Source: Clostridium muellerianum (GTDB lineage Bacteria > Bacillota > Clostridia > Clostridiales > Clostridiaceae). From it: a stretch of 64,000 nucleotides of DNA. The position numbers and the translations under genes were made by a program. The stretch covers positions 186,001-250,000 of the forward strand of contig NZ_JABBNI010000066.1 in NCBI RefSeq assembly GCF_012926525.1. Reading direction: 5' to 3'. Positions 41,240 through 48,814 of the stretch are shown in pieces. The notes under the pieces were generated by a model, which was not told the origin of the DNA, searched no databases, and was given only the letters and a program-made list of their open reading frames with translations. Each line of letters starts with the position of its first letter. Position 1 is the stretch's first letter.

Positions 41240-43048
41240 ATGACTTATATATATTGTTTTTTGATATTTATCATAGCTATGGTAGGTATTATTTCTAGTT
41301 TTAATGTATATAAGTTAGAAAAATCAATTGAAGGTTTAATGACAGATAACTACAAAAGTATAGCTGCTGCTAATAATATGAACCAGTCTATACAATTACA
41401 AGATAAAGCAATACTACAATATATTCAATTTCAAAAAAAAAGTGCTGTAGATTTGTTTTATAAAAATAATGATGAATTTTATAGCTGCTTTAATATAGAA
41501 AAAAATAATATAACTGAAGCTGGAGAAAAGGAAAGTGTTACAAAAATTAATGCTGATTATATTGATTTTGTAAAAGTATTTTCTAATCTTCAGGAGTATC
41601 AAAGCAGTCATAATAGTAGTGAAACCATGGAATTTTATAATACAACGGTTACTTTAAAAGTTAATAAGTTAGAAAATGATCTAAAGGATTTATCAATGCT
41701 TAATGAAAAAGCAATGTTTAATGGTAAAAATAAAGTAAAAGTTAATGCTAAAATATCTTTATATATAATATTAATTGTATCTGCAATTTTATCATTTTTA
41801 GGATTAATTGTATCAATTATATGTACCAATAAGTCACTAAAGCCTATATATCTTTTAACTGAAACTATAAAATCTGTTAAAGAAGGAGAGCTTAATAAGC
41901 AGGCTCCTATTGTTTATGATGATGAAATTGGTATGTTGTCTAGGGAATTTAATGATATGACCAAAAGACTTCATGAGTTTGAGCAAAGCACAAAAGGAAA
42001 TTTGTTAACAGAAAAATATAAATCTGTGGCAATAGTAAAAAGTATATCTGATCCATTAATAGTATTAGATGAAAGTTATAAAATTACATTAATAAATCAC
42101 TGTTGTGAAGATTTTTTTCAGATAAAGGAAGAAGATGTTTGTAATAAACATTTTTTAGAATCTATAAGAAATGGAGAATTATATGATTACATTTTTTATG
42201 TTATTAATAACAATGCAATAGATAATGAAAAGGTAATAAGTATTAATATAAAAGATAAAATTTATTATTTTAATACTATAGTAACAGCAGTAAGAAATAA
42301 ATCAGGAAAAATAAATAGTGTGGTAGTACTTTTGAAAAATATTACTGAATTTAAAAATCTTGAAAATATAAGAACAGACTTTATTGCTACTATATCTCAT
42401 GAATTAAAAACACCTCTTACTTCAATTATGATGGGAACAGGTCTTTTACTTGATAAAAATATTGGAATATTAAATGATAAACAGAAAAAACTTTTAGATA
42501 CTATAAAAGAAGAAGTTCAGAAGCTTACAGACCTTGTTGGTAATCTTCTTAAATTATCACGAATCCAATCTGATAGAGCTATATTTGATATAAAACCTTC
42601 CTTTATAAATGAAATTATAAATAACAGTATGAGTAATTTTTATGAGCAAGCAGAAAGATGTAAAGTTAAACTCTGTAATGTTGTGCATGAAAGTTTGCCA
42701 AAAGTAAATGTAGATGAAGAAAAAATAACCTGGGTATTGAATAATTTGCTGTCAAACGCATTAAAATATACAAGTTCAGGAGATGAAATAACTATAGGGG
42801 CTTATATAGAGGATAAAACAATGAAGATTTATGTTAAGGATACAGGGAAAGGAATACCAGAAGAATATACAAAAAAAATATTTGAGAAGTTTGTAAAGTC
42901 TAATAGATATGTTTCGGAATTAGCGAGTACAGGGTTAGGACTATACATAGCAAAGGGAATAGTAGAGGCTCACAAAGGAACTATTTGGTGTGAGAGTAAA
43001 ATAGGTGAAGGTAGTACCTTTACTTTTACACTGCCACTTGAAGAATAA
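41240..43048 (+). CDS. Membrane sensor histidine kinase (HAMP-PAS-HisKA-HATPase)
   Basis: 602 residues from the ATG at 41240; two N-terminal helices (~4-22 and ~175-195) frame a four-helix-bundle sensor, then HAMP (~196-245), PAS (~260-365), the phospho-acceptor His387 (ATISHELKTPLTS) and a full ATPase domain (NNLLSNALKY, VKDTGKGIPEE, TGLGLYIAKGIV). There is no KdpD sensor region; that lies in a separate gene at 43756. The only good ribosome site (GAGGGGGCG, 41205-41213) is 27 bases from this ATG but correctly spaced for an in-frame ATA at 41219, which would add seven residues (IKTLKSK). Likely partner: the receiver protein downstream. Confidence 0.92.
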   Translation: MTYIYCFLIFIIAMVGIISSFNVYKLEKSIEGLMTDNYKSIAAANNMNQSIQLQDKAILQYIQFQKKSAVDLFYKNNDEFYSCFNIEKNNITEAGEKESVTKINADYIDFVKVFSNLQEYQSSHNSSETMEFYNTTVTLKVNKLENDLKDLSMLNEKAMFNGKNKVKVNAKISLYIILIVSAILSFLGLIVSIICTNKSLKPIYLLTETIKSVKEGELNKQAPIVYDDEIGMLSREFNDMTKRLHEFEQSTKGNLLTEKYKSVAIVKSISDPLIVLDESYKITLINHCCEDFFQIKEEDVCNKHFLESIRNGELYDYIFYVINNNAIDNEKVISINIKDKIYYFNTIVTAVRNKSGKINSVVVLLKNITEFKNLENIRTDFIATISHELKTPLTSIMMGTGLLLDKNIGILNDKQKKLLDTIKEEVQKLTDLVGNLLKLSRIQSDRAIFDIKPSFINEIINNSMSNFYEQAERCKVKLCNVVHESLPKVNVDEEKITWVLNNLLSNALKYTSSGDEITIGAYIEDKTMKIYVKDTGKGIPEEYTKKIFEKFVKSNRYVSELASTGLGLYIAKGIVEAHKGTIWCESKIGEGSTFTFTLPLEE

Positions 43049-43135
43049 TGTGTTAGGGTATCTTCAGAAAAATATAGGAGGTATTTTTGACTTACTATTT
43101 CTGTGAAAATATATAAATTAATGGGGGAATTAAGT

Positions 43136-43741
43136 ATGAAAAAGGTTCTAATAGTAGATGATACAAAAAATATAAGGGTACTTTTAACTACCTGTCTTGA
43201 GTTAAGAGAATATGAGGTAATTACTGCAGATAGCGGTAAAGAAGCTTTAAATATTATAAAAAATAAAAAAAGCAATATTGATTTAATTTTCTTAGATATT
43301 AGAATGCCAGAAATGAATGGCACTGAGGTATTAAAAGATATTAGAAATATGGGAATGGAGTGTCCTGTTATTATTATGACTGCTTTTGCTACAGTAAAAA
43401 ATGCAATAGATTGTACTAAACTTGGAGCTGTTGCTTATCTTCAAAAGCCATTTTCTCCAGAGAGAGTAAATTCAGTTTTAGATGAAATATTTAATGTAAA
43501 CAATGAAAATTATTTTATAGAAAATAAAGATGAAAATGTTTTAGTTGAAAAAGCAAAAGTATTAATTGAAAAATGTAGTTTTGTACAAGCTGAAAATAAT
43601 TTAAAGAATGCACTGGCAATTAATCCTTATAATAAAGAAATATATTTTTTAATTGGTAAAGTTAATGAAAATATTAATAATAAAAAAGAAGCAAAGAGAT
43701 TTTATGCTATAGCTGAGCTTTTTGAAAAAGAGAATAGTTAG
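43136..43741 (+). CDS. Response-regulator receiver domain with TPR-like C-terminus
   Basis: 201 residues from the ATG at 43136 (GGGGGAATT upstream). Receiver domain ~1-118 with KKVLIVDDTKNIR, phospho-acceptor Asp54 (IFLDIRMPEMNG), MTAFATVKNAI and YLQKPFSP. The remaining ~70 residues (AKVLIEKCSFVQAENNLKNALAINPYNKEIYFLIGKV...) look like one to two tetratricopeptide repeats, with no winged-helix domain. It therefore cannot replace KdpE as a DNA-binding activator in the usual way. Sandwiched between the kinase and the KdpD half-protein; the next gene starts 14 bases on. Confidence 0.88.
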   Translation: MKKVLIVDDTKNIRVLLTTCLELREYEVITADSGKEALNIIKNKKSNIDLIFLDIRMPEMNGTEVLKDIRNMGMECPVIIMTAFATVKNAIDCTKLGAVAYLQKPFSPERVNSVLDEIFNVNNENYFIENKDENVLVEKAKVLIEKCSFVQAENNLKNALAINPYNKEIYFLIGKVNENINNKKEAKRFYAIAELFEKENS

Positions 43742-43755
43742 GAGATAATGTCAAT

Positions 43756-44880
43756 ATGAAAAATAAACCGTCTAAAAAAGATTTAGATGAAATGGAGAAA
43801 ACAAAAAAAGGAAGGCTTAAAATATATATTGGTGCAGCGCCAGGAGTAGGTAAAACTTATCAAATGCTCAGAGATGCAAATGAATTTAGAATAAACAATA
43901 CAGATATTGTTATTGGTTTGATTGAGACCTATGGGAGAAAAGGAACTATCGAACAAATTAGTGAGTTAGAGATGATTCCTTTAAAGGAAATAAAATATAA
44001 AAGTGTAATATTGAAAGAACTTGATCTAGAAGAAATAATAAAAAGAAAACCAAAGATTGTTGTTGTGGATGAATTGGCACATACTAATGTAAGTACTTGC
44101 AAAAATCAGAAACGTTATGAGGATGTGCTTGAAATTTTAAGTAATGGAATAGACGTAATGACAGCGGTTAATATTCAACATATAGAAAGTTTGAATGATC
44201 ATGTAGCTAGAATGACAGGAGTAAAGGTTAGAGAAACAATACCAGATAAAATTTTGGATATTGCTGATGAAATAGAAGTTATAGATATTTCACCAGATGC
44301 TCTTAGAGAGAGACTAAAAGATGGGAAAATATATTCAAAAGATAAAATTGAAACTTCTCTTCATAATTTTTTTCGTCTTGGTAATTTAACTGCTCTTAGA
44401 GAATTGGCTTTAAGAGAGGTAGCAAATGAGGTAGACGAAAGACTTACTATTTATAAAAACGAAAAGAAAGTAGATGGATTAGTAGGAGCAAATGAAAAGA
44501 TTTTGGTGTGTGTTAGTCTCAATTTTAATGCTGAATATCTTATAAGAAGGGGGTATAGAATAGCTAAAATGCTTAAAGCTAAGCTTTATGTTTTATATAT
44601 AAATAATAAATGTGAAACACAAGAACAGCAGGGGTTAGAAAAGTTACAGAAAATAGTAGTATTATGTAACAAATTAGATGCTAAATTTAAAGTAGAAAAA
44701 TCCCAAAATGTTGCAGATACTATTATTAAATACGGAAAAGATTATGGTATTACGCAGATAGTAATAGGACAATCTGCACGTACTAGATTGCATGAAATTA
44801 TGAAAGGATCTATTGTAAGAAAGATAATGAGAGGAAGTAAATATATAGATATATTAGTAGTGGCAGATCCTGAACGTTAA
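43756..44880 (+). CDS. kdpD: KdpD N-terminal half (KdpD sensor plus Usp domain, no kinase)
   Basis: 374 residues. KdpD domain with Walker A GAAPGVGKTYQML, GLIETYGRKGT, VVVDELAHTNV and QHIESLNDHVARMTGV...ETIPD (~15-230), then a universal-stress-protein-like domain (~245-370: KILVCVSLNFNAEYLIRRG, ITQIVIGQSARTR). In Escherichia coli these precede four membrane helices and a kinase; here the protein stops before them. The Usp part may bind c-di-AMP, as in some KdpD proteins (inference). It closes the kdp regulatory set and is followed by a terminator. Confidence 0.93.
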   Translation: MKNKPSKKDLDEMEKTKKGRLKIYIGAAPGVGKTYQMLRDANEFRINNTDIVIGLIETYGRKGTIEQISELEMIPLKEIKYKSVILKELDLEEIIKRKPKIVVVDELAHTNVSTCKNQKRYEDVLEILSNGIDVMTAVNIQHIESLNDHVARMTGVKVRETIPDKILDIADEIEVIDISPDALRERLKDGKIYSKDKIETSLHNFFRLGNLTALRELALREVANEVDERLTIYKNEKKVDGLVGANEKILVCVSLNFNAEYLIRRGYRIAKMLKAKLYVLYINNKCETQEQQGLEKLQKIVVLCNKLDAKFKVEKSQNVADTIIKYGKDYGITQIVIGQSARTRLHEIMKGSIVRKIMRGSKYIDILVVADPER

Positions 44881-44899
44881 CTTTGTTATGCATTTAGTA

Positions 44900-44930
44900 A
44901 ACTGGGATGGTAATATTTCCTATCCCAGTT
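44900..44930 (+). terminator. Terminator after kdpD
   Basis: AACTGGGAT (44900-44908) pairs with ATCCCAGTT (44922-44930), with extra GG/CC pairs inside. No T run; moderate support. Confidence 0.6.
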
Positions 44931-44972
44931 AAATGTACATATAAGTGAATTAAAAGGACATTTTCAAATAAA

Positions 44973-45016
44973 AATCAATCAAAGAGTCATATAGAGTATT
45001 GGCTTATTGATTAATT
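44973..45016 (-). terminator. Weak hairpin after the minus-strand exported protein gene
   Basis: Complementary AATCAAT and ATTGATT segments followed on the minus strand by TTTTTATTT. The stem is short with a large loop. Confidence 0.35.
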
Positions 45017-45043
45017 ATTTTTGAAGATGTCTTATTTGTTATA

Positions 45044-45397
45044 CTACGATTTCTTAAATTTTATATATGAAGAATTATTAGGGTTAGAGAAAATAATAAC
45101 TGATCCATATACTTGTCCTGATGAAAGGTTGAAAGCCATAGCACTTAAGTTTTTATCATTAAATAATAAATTTATATGGTTATTGGAAATAGTATATTTT
45201 CCTGTAATACTATTTTCTGTTTTACCTAAAGTGGTATGTAGTACAAATAAATTATTGGATTTTAATACTAATGTTTGGTTTGTACTATTCTGGCATGTAT
45301 ATTTTCCTGAATAAAAATTCAAATTAGGATCAAGGATGTGACATGTCAAAATGATTACTGAAACAAGTAATATAAATATAATTATCTTTTTCTTCAT
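45044..45397 (-). CDS. Small exported protein of unknown function
   Basis: 117 residues from the ATG at 45397 (GGAGG 7-9 bases upstream). MKKKIIIFILLVSVIILTCHILD is a signal or membrane anchor; the cysteine in ILTC is not a good lipobox. The mature part (FYSGKYTCQ, LVLKSNNLFVLHTTLG, ITGKYTISNNHINLLF, VYGSVIIF, YIKFKKS) has the GxY...GxYxIxxNxI pattern of small beta-barrel lipocalin-like or DUF-type exported proteins. The plus-strand frame across it (45021-45314) has no ribosome site and is rejected. Function unknown. Confidence 0.75.
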   Translation of the reverse strand: MKKKIIIFILLVSVIILTCHILDPNLNFYSGKYTCQNSTNQTLVLKSNNLFVLHTTLGKTENSITGKYTISNNHINLLFNDKNLSAMAFNLSSGQVYGSVIIFSNPNNSSYIKFKKS

Positions 45398-45754
45398 AAC
45401 TTTAGCCTCCACTAAATAAATTGAAAAGCACACTATATTAATACATAGTTAATATTTGTTATTTGATGATTTAATTATATTACTCTGTAATATAAAAATA
45501 AAATTATAGTAAAGTCACTATAAAACATTATTAGTATTATAAAAATTCATTGGATTAAATAAACTATATATAATATAAAGTATCTTAATATTACAAAGGT
45601 ATAGACAGTTAATGATAGATTGACAGGAGCTTATATGAAATATACTGAAATAATGTTATTGACATTAACATTACTGAATTTTAATATATAAATATAATGA
45701 TTGATAAATACAACCATGTATAATAATAAAGCTTAATGATGGAGGTAAAAATAG
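45398..45754. other. Intergenic region upstream of the second arsR
   Basis: Divergent promoter region. It holds the shared-16-mer promoter at 45659-45697 and otherwise only AT-rich sequence; no gene or RNA motif is seen. Confidence 0.5.
45659..45697 (+). promoter_or_regulatory. Promoter of the second arsR with shared 16-mer
   Basis: TTGACA (45659-45664), 17 bases, TAATAT (45682-45687). TAATATATAAATATAA (45682-45697) is identical to 8977-8992 and 16620-16635. Confidence 0.72.
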
Positions 45755-46036
45755 ATGGATAAAGATTTTTCAAAATACAATGAATCAGCAGAATTATTGA
45801 AGGTACTAGCACATCCTGTTAGATTGTGTATAGTTAGAGGATTATTAGAAAACGGAGGGTGTAATGTTAGTCATATGCAGGATTGTTTAGACATTCCTCA
45901 ATCTACTATATCTCAACATTTACAAAGACTTAGATCAGCAGGGATTGTGGAAGGAAATAGAAATGGTCTAGAAATTTATTACACTGTTTCAAATGAAAAG
46001 GTAATTAGAATAATAAAAGAACTATTTGATAATTAA
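45755..46036 (+). CDS. ArsR/SmtB-family regulator (paralogue of 17320)
   Basis: 93 residues with a GGAGG site. It shares long identical runs with the ArsR at 17320 (LLKVLAHPVR, NVSHMQ, SQHLQ.LR.AGI.EG.RNGLEIYYTV). Cysteines at about 25, 36 and 44; Cys79 of the paralogue is Ser here and Cys36 is extra. It is a single-gene transcript whose own promoter carries the shared 16-mer, so it is a good candidate for the protein that reads that site. The inducer is unknown; sulfane sulfur or a metal is possible. Confidence 0.9.
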   Translation: MDKDFSKYNESAELLKVLAHPVRLCIVRGLLENGGCNVSHMQDCLDIPQSTISQHLQRLRSAGIVEGNRNGLEIYYTVSNEKVIRIIKELFDN

Positions 46037-46041
46037 AAAAG

Positions 46042-46070
46042 AAAGTGGTACAAAAAATGTACCACTTTTT
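46042..46070. terminator. Bidirectional terminator between arsR and the SOD-like gene
   Basis: AAAGTGGTACA and TGTACCACTTT pair perfectly (11 bp) with A- and T-runs outside, serving both convergent genes. Confidence 0.9.
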
Positions 46071-46725
46071 AAATGTACCATCTAGGGCATATAGAATTAT
46101 TGTCAAAGCATCTAAGGTTATTCAATGTAGATTTCATTAAATAGTATTTTTGAAGTCGTTCATTTACTATCTTCCAGTTTATGTTTTCTATAAATACTTG
46201 AATATATTTTTTTCTATTCGTTTGGAAATCTATAAAATAAGCATGTTCATATACATCCATGACAAGTAGAGGATAGCAGTTCCACAAGGCTCCAATATCA
46301 TGAGCATCAGAACCTATTATATGAAGTCTATTATCTATAGGATCTATGACTAGAATAGCCCAGCCTCTCATGGAGAGACCTACATTTGTTAAATACTCCT
46401 TGAAATTTTCAAAGCTTTTAAAATCTCTCATTATCAAATTAAGTATTTCACCATAGGGTTTTTTTAAACTATTGCATATATTTTCAAAATATAGTTGGTG
46501 AAGAATAATTCCATCTAAAGCATAAGTTTCTCCTAATTTAAGGCTTCTCATATTGCTATAAGTTGAATTACCTTCACCGTAGCTTCTAACATCTACAGGG
46601 AAATTCCACAGTTCATTTAATTTCTTTACATATCCAGAATATAGTTTATAATGCTGTATTAATTGATCCTTAGTAATACCTTTTACAGTAGAAAAATTAA
46701 AATTCATAGGTTCTAATTTAAACAA
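46069..46725 (-). CDS. Fe/Mn superoxide dismutase family protein (divergent clostridial type)
   Basis: 218 residues. SOD-family landmarks: LIQHYKLYSGYVKKLNELW near the N-terminus, DGIILHQLYFEN (second His ligand), SMRGWAILVID, and DVYEHAYFIDFQTNRKKYI with the Asp and His ligands. The first His ligand region is shifted: aligned on GYV, Gln stands where HH..HH..YV proteins have the ligand His and His is one residue later. So dismutase activity is likely but not certain. It may protect against O2 or serve the spore. Stands alone on the minus strand, converging on arsR. Confidence 0.8.
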   Translation of the reverse strand: MFKLEPMNFNFSTVKGITKDQLIQHYKLYSGYVKKLNELWNFPVDVRSYGEGNSTYSNMRSLKLGETYALDGIILHQLYFENICNSLKKPYGEILNLIMRDFKSFENFKEYLTNVGLSMRGWAILVIDPIDNRLHIIGSDAHDIGALWNCYPLLVMDVYEHAYFIDFQTNRKKYIQVFIENINWKIVNERLQKYYLMKSTLNNLRCFDNNSICPRWYI

Positions 46726-46848
46726 TGAAAAAATCTCCTTAAAATTTCTTACTTAATTTGCATACTATATTACTATGCAAAATGAATATATTGCGGCACA
46801 ATTTTTTTAGAAGGAATTCACTATGAAAATTTTTTCTGGATTTCTTCA

Positions 46849-48798
46849 TTAAAGTTCATTAATATAAGTAGCAATGTAGAGTTTAGCATCTAAAGGTTTA
46901 ATATAAAAATTTAGTTCACCATTTGTAATTTCTACTTTATCATGTTTATCTAAAAAGTTAGTTAAACAACTATAATTGAAATTGGTTAGATTGATTTTAA
47001 TATTGTAGGTTTCAGTAGGACTTTTATTTACTAGTATGAGGCACAAAGAATTTTTACAAGGAGTGCTAAATTCATCTACGTTATTATCTATATAACGAAG
47101 ATAACCATATACACTGTCATAAAAGTATAGCTGGTTCCATTTTCCTGTTCTTAAGGCATTGTTATCATTTCTTATATGGATTAAGTTTTTATACCAATTT
47201 AAAATTTCTTTATTTTCAAATCCCCAGGGGTAGGTGGCTCTATTATCAGGATCTTTATCTCCTTCAAGCCCTGTTTCATCTCCGTAATATAAAAGGGGAA
47301 CTCCTGGAAATGTAAATTGAATTAATGTTACTATTTTTAATAACTTAAAACATATATCATCTAAATTATTATAAGAATTTATCATGAAATTATTATTAGC
47401 AATTTTTTTAAGTAATGTGTAAATTCTTTCAACATCATGACTTCCTATAAGATTAACTAGGGAGTAAAAATTATGATGGGGGTAATTTTCGTATAAACTC
47501 ATAAATTTATTGTGTAGAGTTTCAGCATTTATTTTATTCCATAGAAAATTTAAAAGATTATCTCTCATTAAATAGTTAGTTACAGAATCTAGTTCCTTAC
47601 CTAAAAAATATTGTCTTCTTTTACTATAACTTATTTTATTTGAAGCATCTTCCCAAACTTCACCTATAACCACGGAATCTGAATCTGTACTGGTACTTAC
47701 TTTCTTTAATTCTTTTATGAATTCATCAGGAAGTTCATCTGCTACATCCAGTCTCCAGCCTTTTATTCCAGTCTTTATCCAATGATTTATAACGCTGTCT
47801 TCATCTTTTATAATGTAATTCAAATAGCTTTCATTTAGCTCATTAACATTAGGTAAATCCGATACTCCCCACCAGCAGTCATATTCATTTGGATAGTTCC
47901 TGAAGTTATACCATGAGTGATATTTACTATTTTTTGATTGATATGCACCTAAGGAATCATAGTTGTTATATTTATTAAAATATATACTGTCAGAACCTGT
48001 ATGGCTAAAAACACCATCAAGAATTATATTTATATTCCTTGAAGAAGCTTCTTTTATAAGAAGCTTAAATAAGCTTTCATCGCCAAACATACTATCTATT
48101 TTTTTATAATTTGCAGTATCATATTTATGATTGCTGCGTGCTTCAAAGATTGGGTTTAAATAAATAACGTTTATACCTAAGTCTTTTAAATAATCCAGCT
48201 TTTTAAGAACACCTTTTAAGTTTCCTCCATAAAAATCCCATCTTAATATTTCATTGGTTTCAGGGTTTCGTATATACATAGGTTTATCAGACCAATTACC
48301 GTATATAAAGGTATTTTTTTTGGGATTTAATATGGATTTATCATCATTACCATTAAAAAATCTATCTACAAATATTTGATAAATTACTGAATTTTTAAAC
48401 CAGTTAGGTGTAGTATATCCTTTTTCAAAAACTGTAATTTGATAAGGAAAAGGAGAACTTTCATAAAGATTTCCTTTTCCACCTGTTATAAAAGGAGTAT
48501 TTCCACAATAAATGATTTTGTTATTTATTAATACCTCAAAATAATAGAAAAGTAAATCAGGATTTTTCGGAGTTTTTAAGTTGAAATTAAAAATAAACTT
48601 ATCATTTTCTTTAAATTCCAAATTCATAGGATAATAATTTTTATTGTAATCATCAAATAATACTAATTTAACATCATTAATATAAAAATTTGTATTTATC
48701 TCAATTCTAAGGAGAATATCCTTATCACATTCAACGGCACCAAAAGGACATCTGAAAAAAGAATCCCAGGAATTGTGCAAAATTGAAATTGAGTTCAT
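46849..48798 (-). CDS. GH13 alpha-glucan hydrolase (neopullulanase/cyclomaltodextrinase-like)
   Basis: 649 residues. N-terminal CBM34-like beta domain (~1-125), then the family 13 barrel: VIYQIFVDRFFNGN, GGNLKGVLKKLDYLKDLGINVIYLNPIFEARSNHKYDTANY, nucleophile Asp in GWRLDVADEL, acid/base Glu in VVIGEVWED, third Asp in LIGSHDVERI, and PLLYYGDETGLEGDKDPDNR. No signal peptide, so it acts inside the cell, probably on glycogen-derived maltodextrins. Last gene of the glycogen operon, 16 bases after glgP. Confidence 0.92.
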   Translation of the reverse strand: MNSISILHNSWDSFFRCPFGAVECDKDILLRIEINTNFYINDVKLVLFDDYNKNYYPMNLEFKENDKFIFNFNLKTPKNPDLLFYYFEVLINNKIIYCGNTPFITGGKGNLYESSPFPYQITVFEKGYTTPNWFKNSVIYQIFVDRFFNGNDDKSILNPKKNTFIYGNWSDKPMYIRNPETNEILRWDFYGGNLKGVLKKLDYLKDLGINVIYLNPIFEARSNHKYDTANYKKIDSMFGDESLFKLLIKEASSRNINIILDGVFSHTGSDSIYFNKYNNYDSLGAYQSKNSKYHSWYNFRNYPNEYDCWWGVSDLPNVNELNESYLNYIIKDEDSVINHWIKTGIKGWRLDVADELPDEFIKELKKVSTSTDSDSVVIGEVWEDASNKISYSKRRQYFLGKELDSVTNYLMRDNLLNFLWNKINAETLHNKFMSLYENYPHHNFYSLVNLIGSHDVERIYTLLKKIANNNFMINSYNNLDDICFKLLKIVTLIQFTFPGVPLLYYGDETGLEGDKDPDNRATYPWGFENKEILNWYKNLIHIRNDNNALRTGKWNQLYFYDSVYGYLRYIDNNVDEFSTPCKNSLCLILVNKSPTETYNIKINLTNFNYSCLTNFLDKHDKVEITNGELNFYIKPLDAKLYIATYINEL

Positions 48799-48814
48799 TT
48801 AGTGTTCCTCCAAT

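Noticed and set aside
45021-45314. Plus-strand open frame of 97 codons
   Set aside because: No ribosome site, low-complexity product, and it lies antisense to the exported protein gene at 45044-45397, which has a strong ribosome site and signal sequence.
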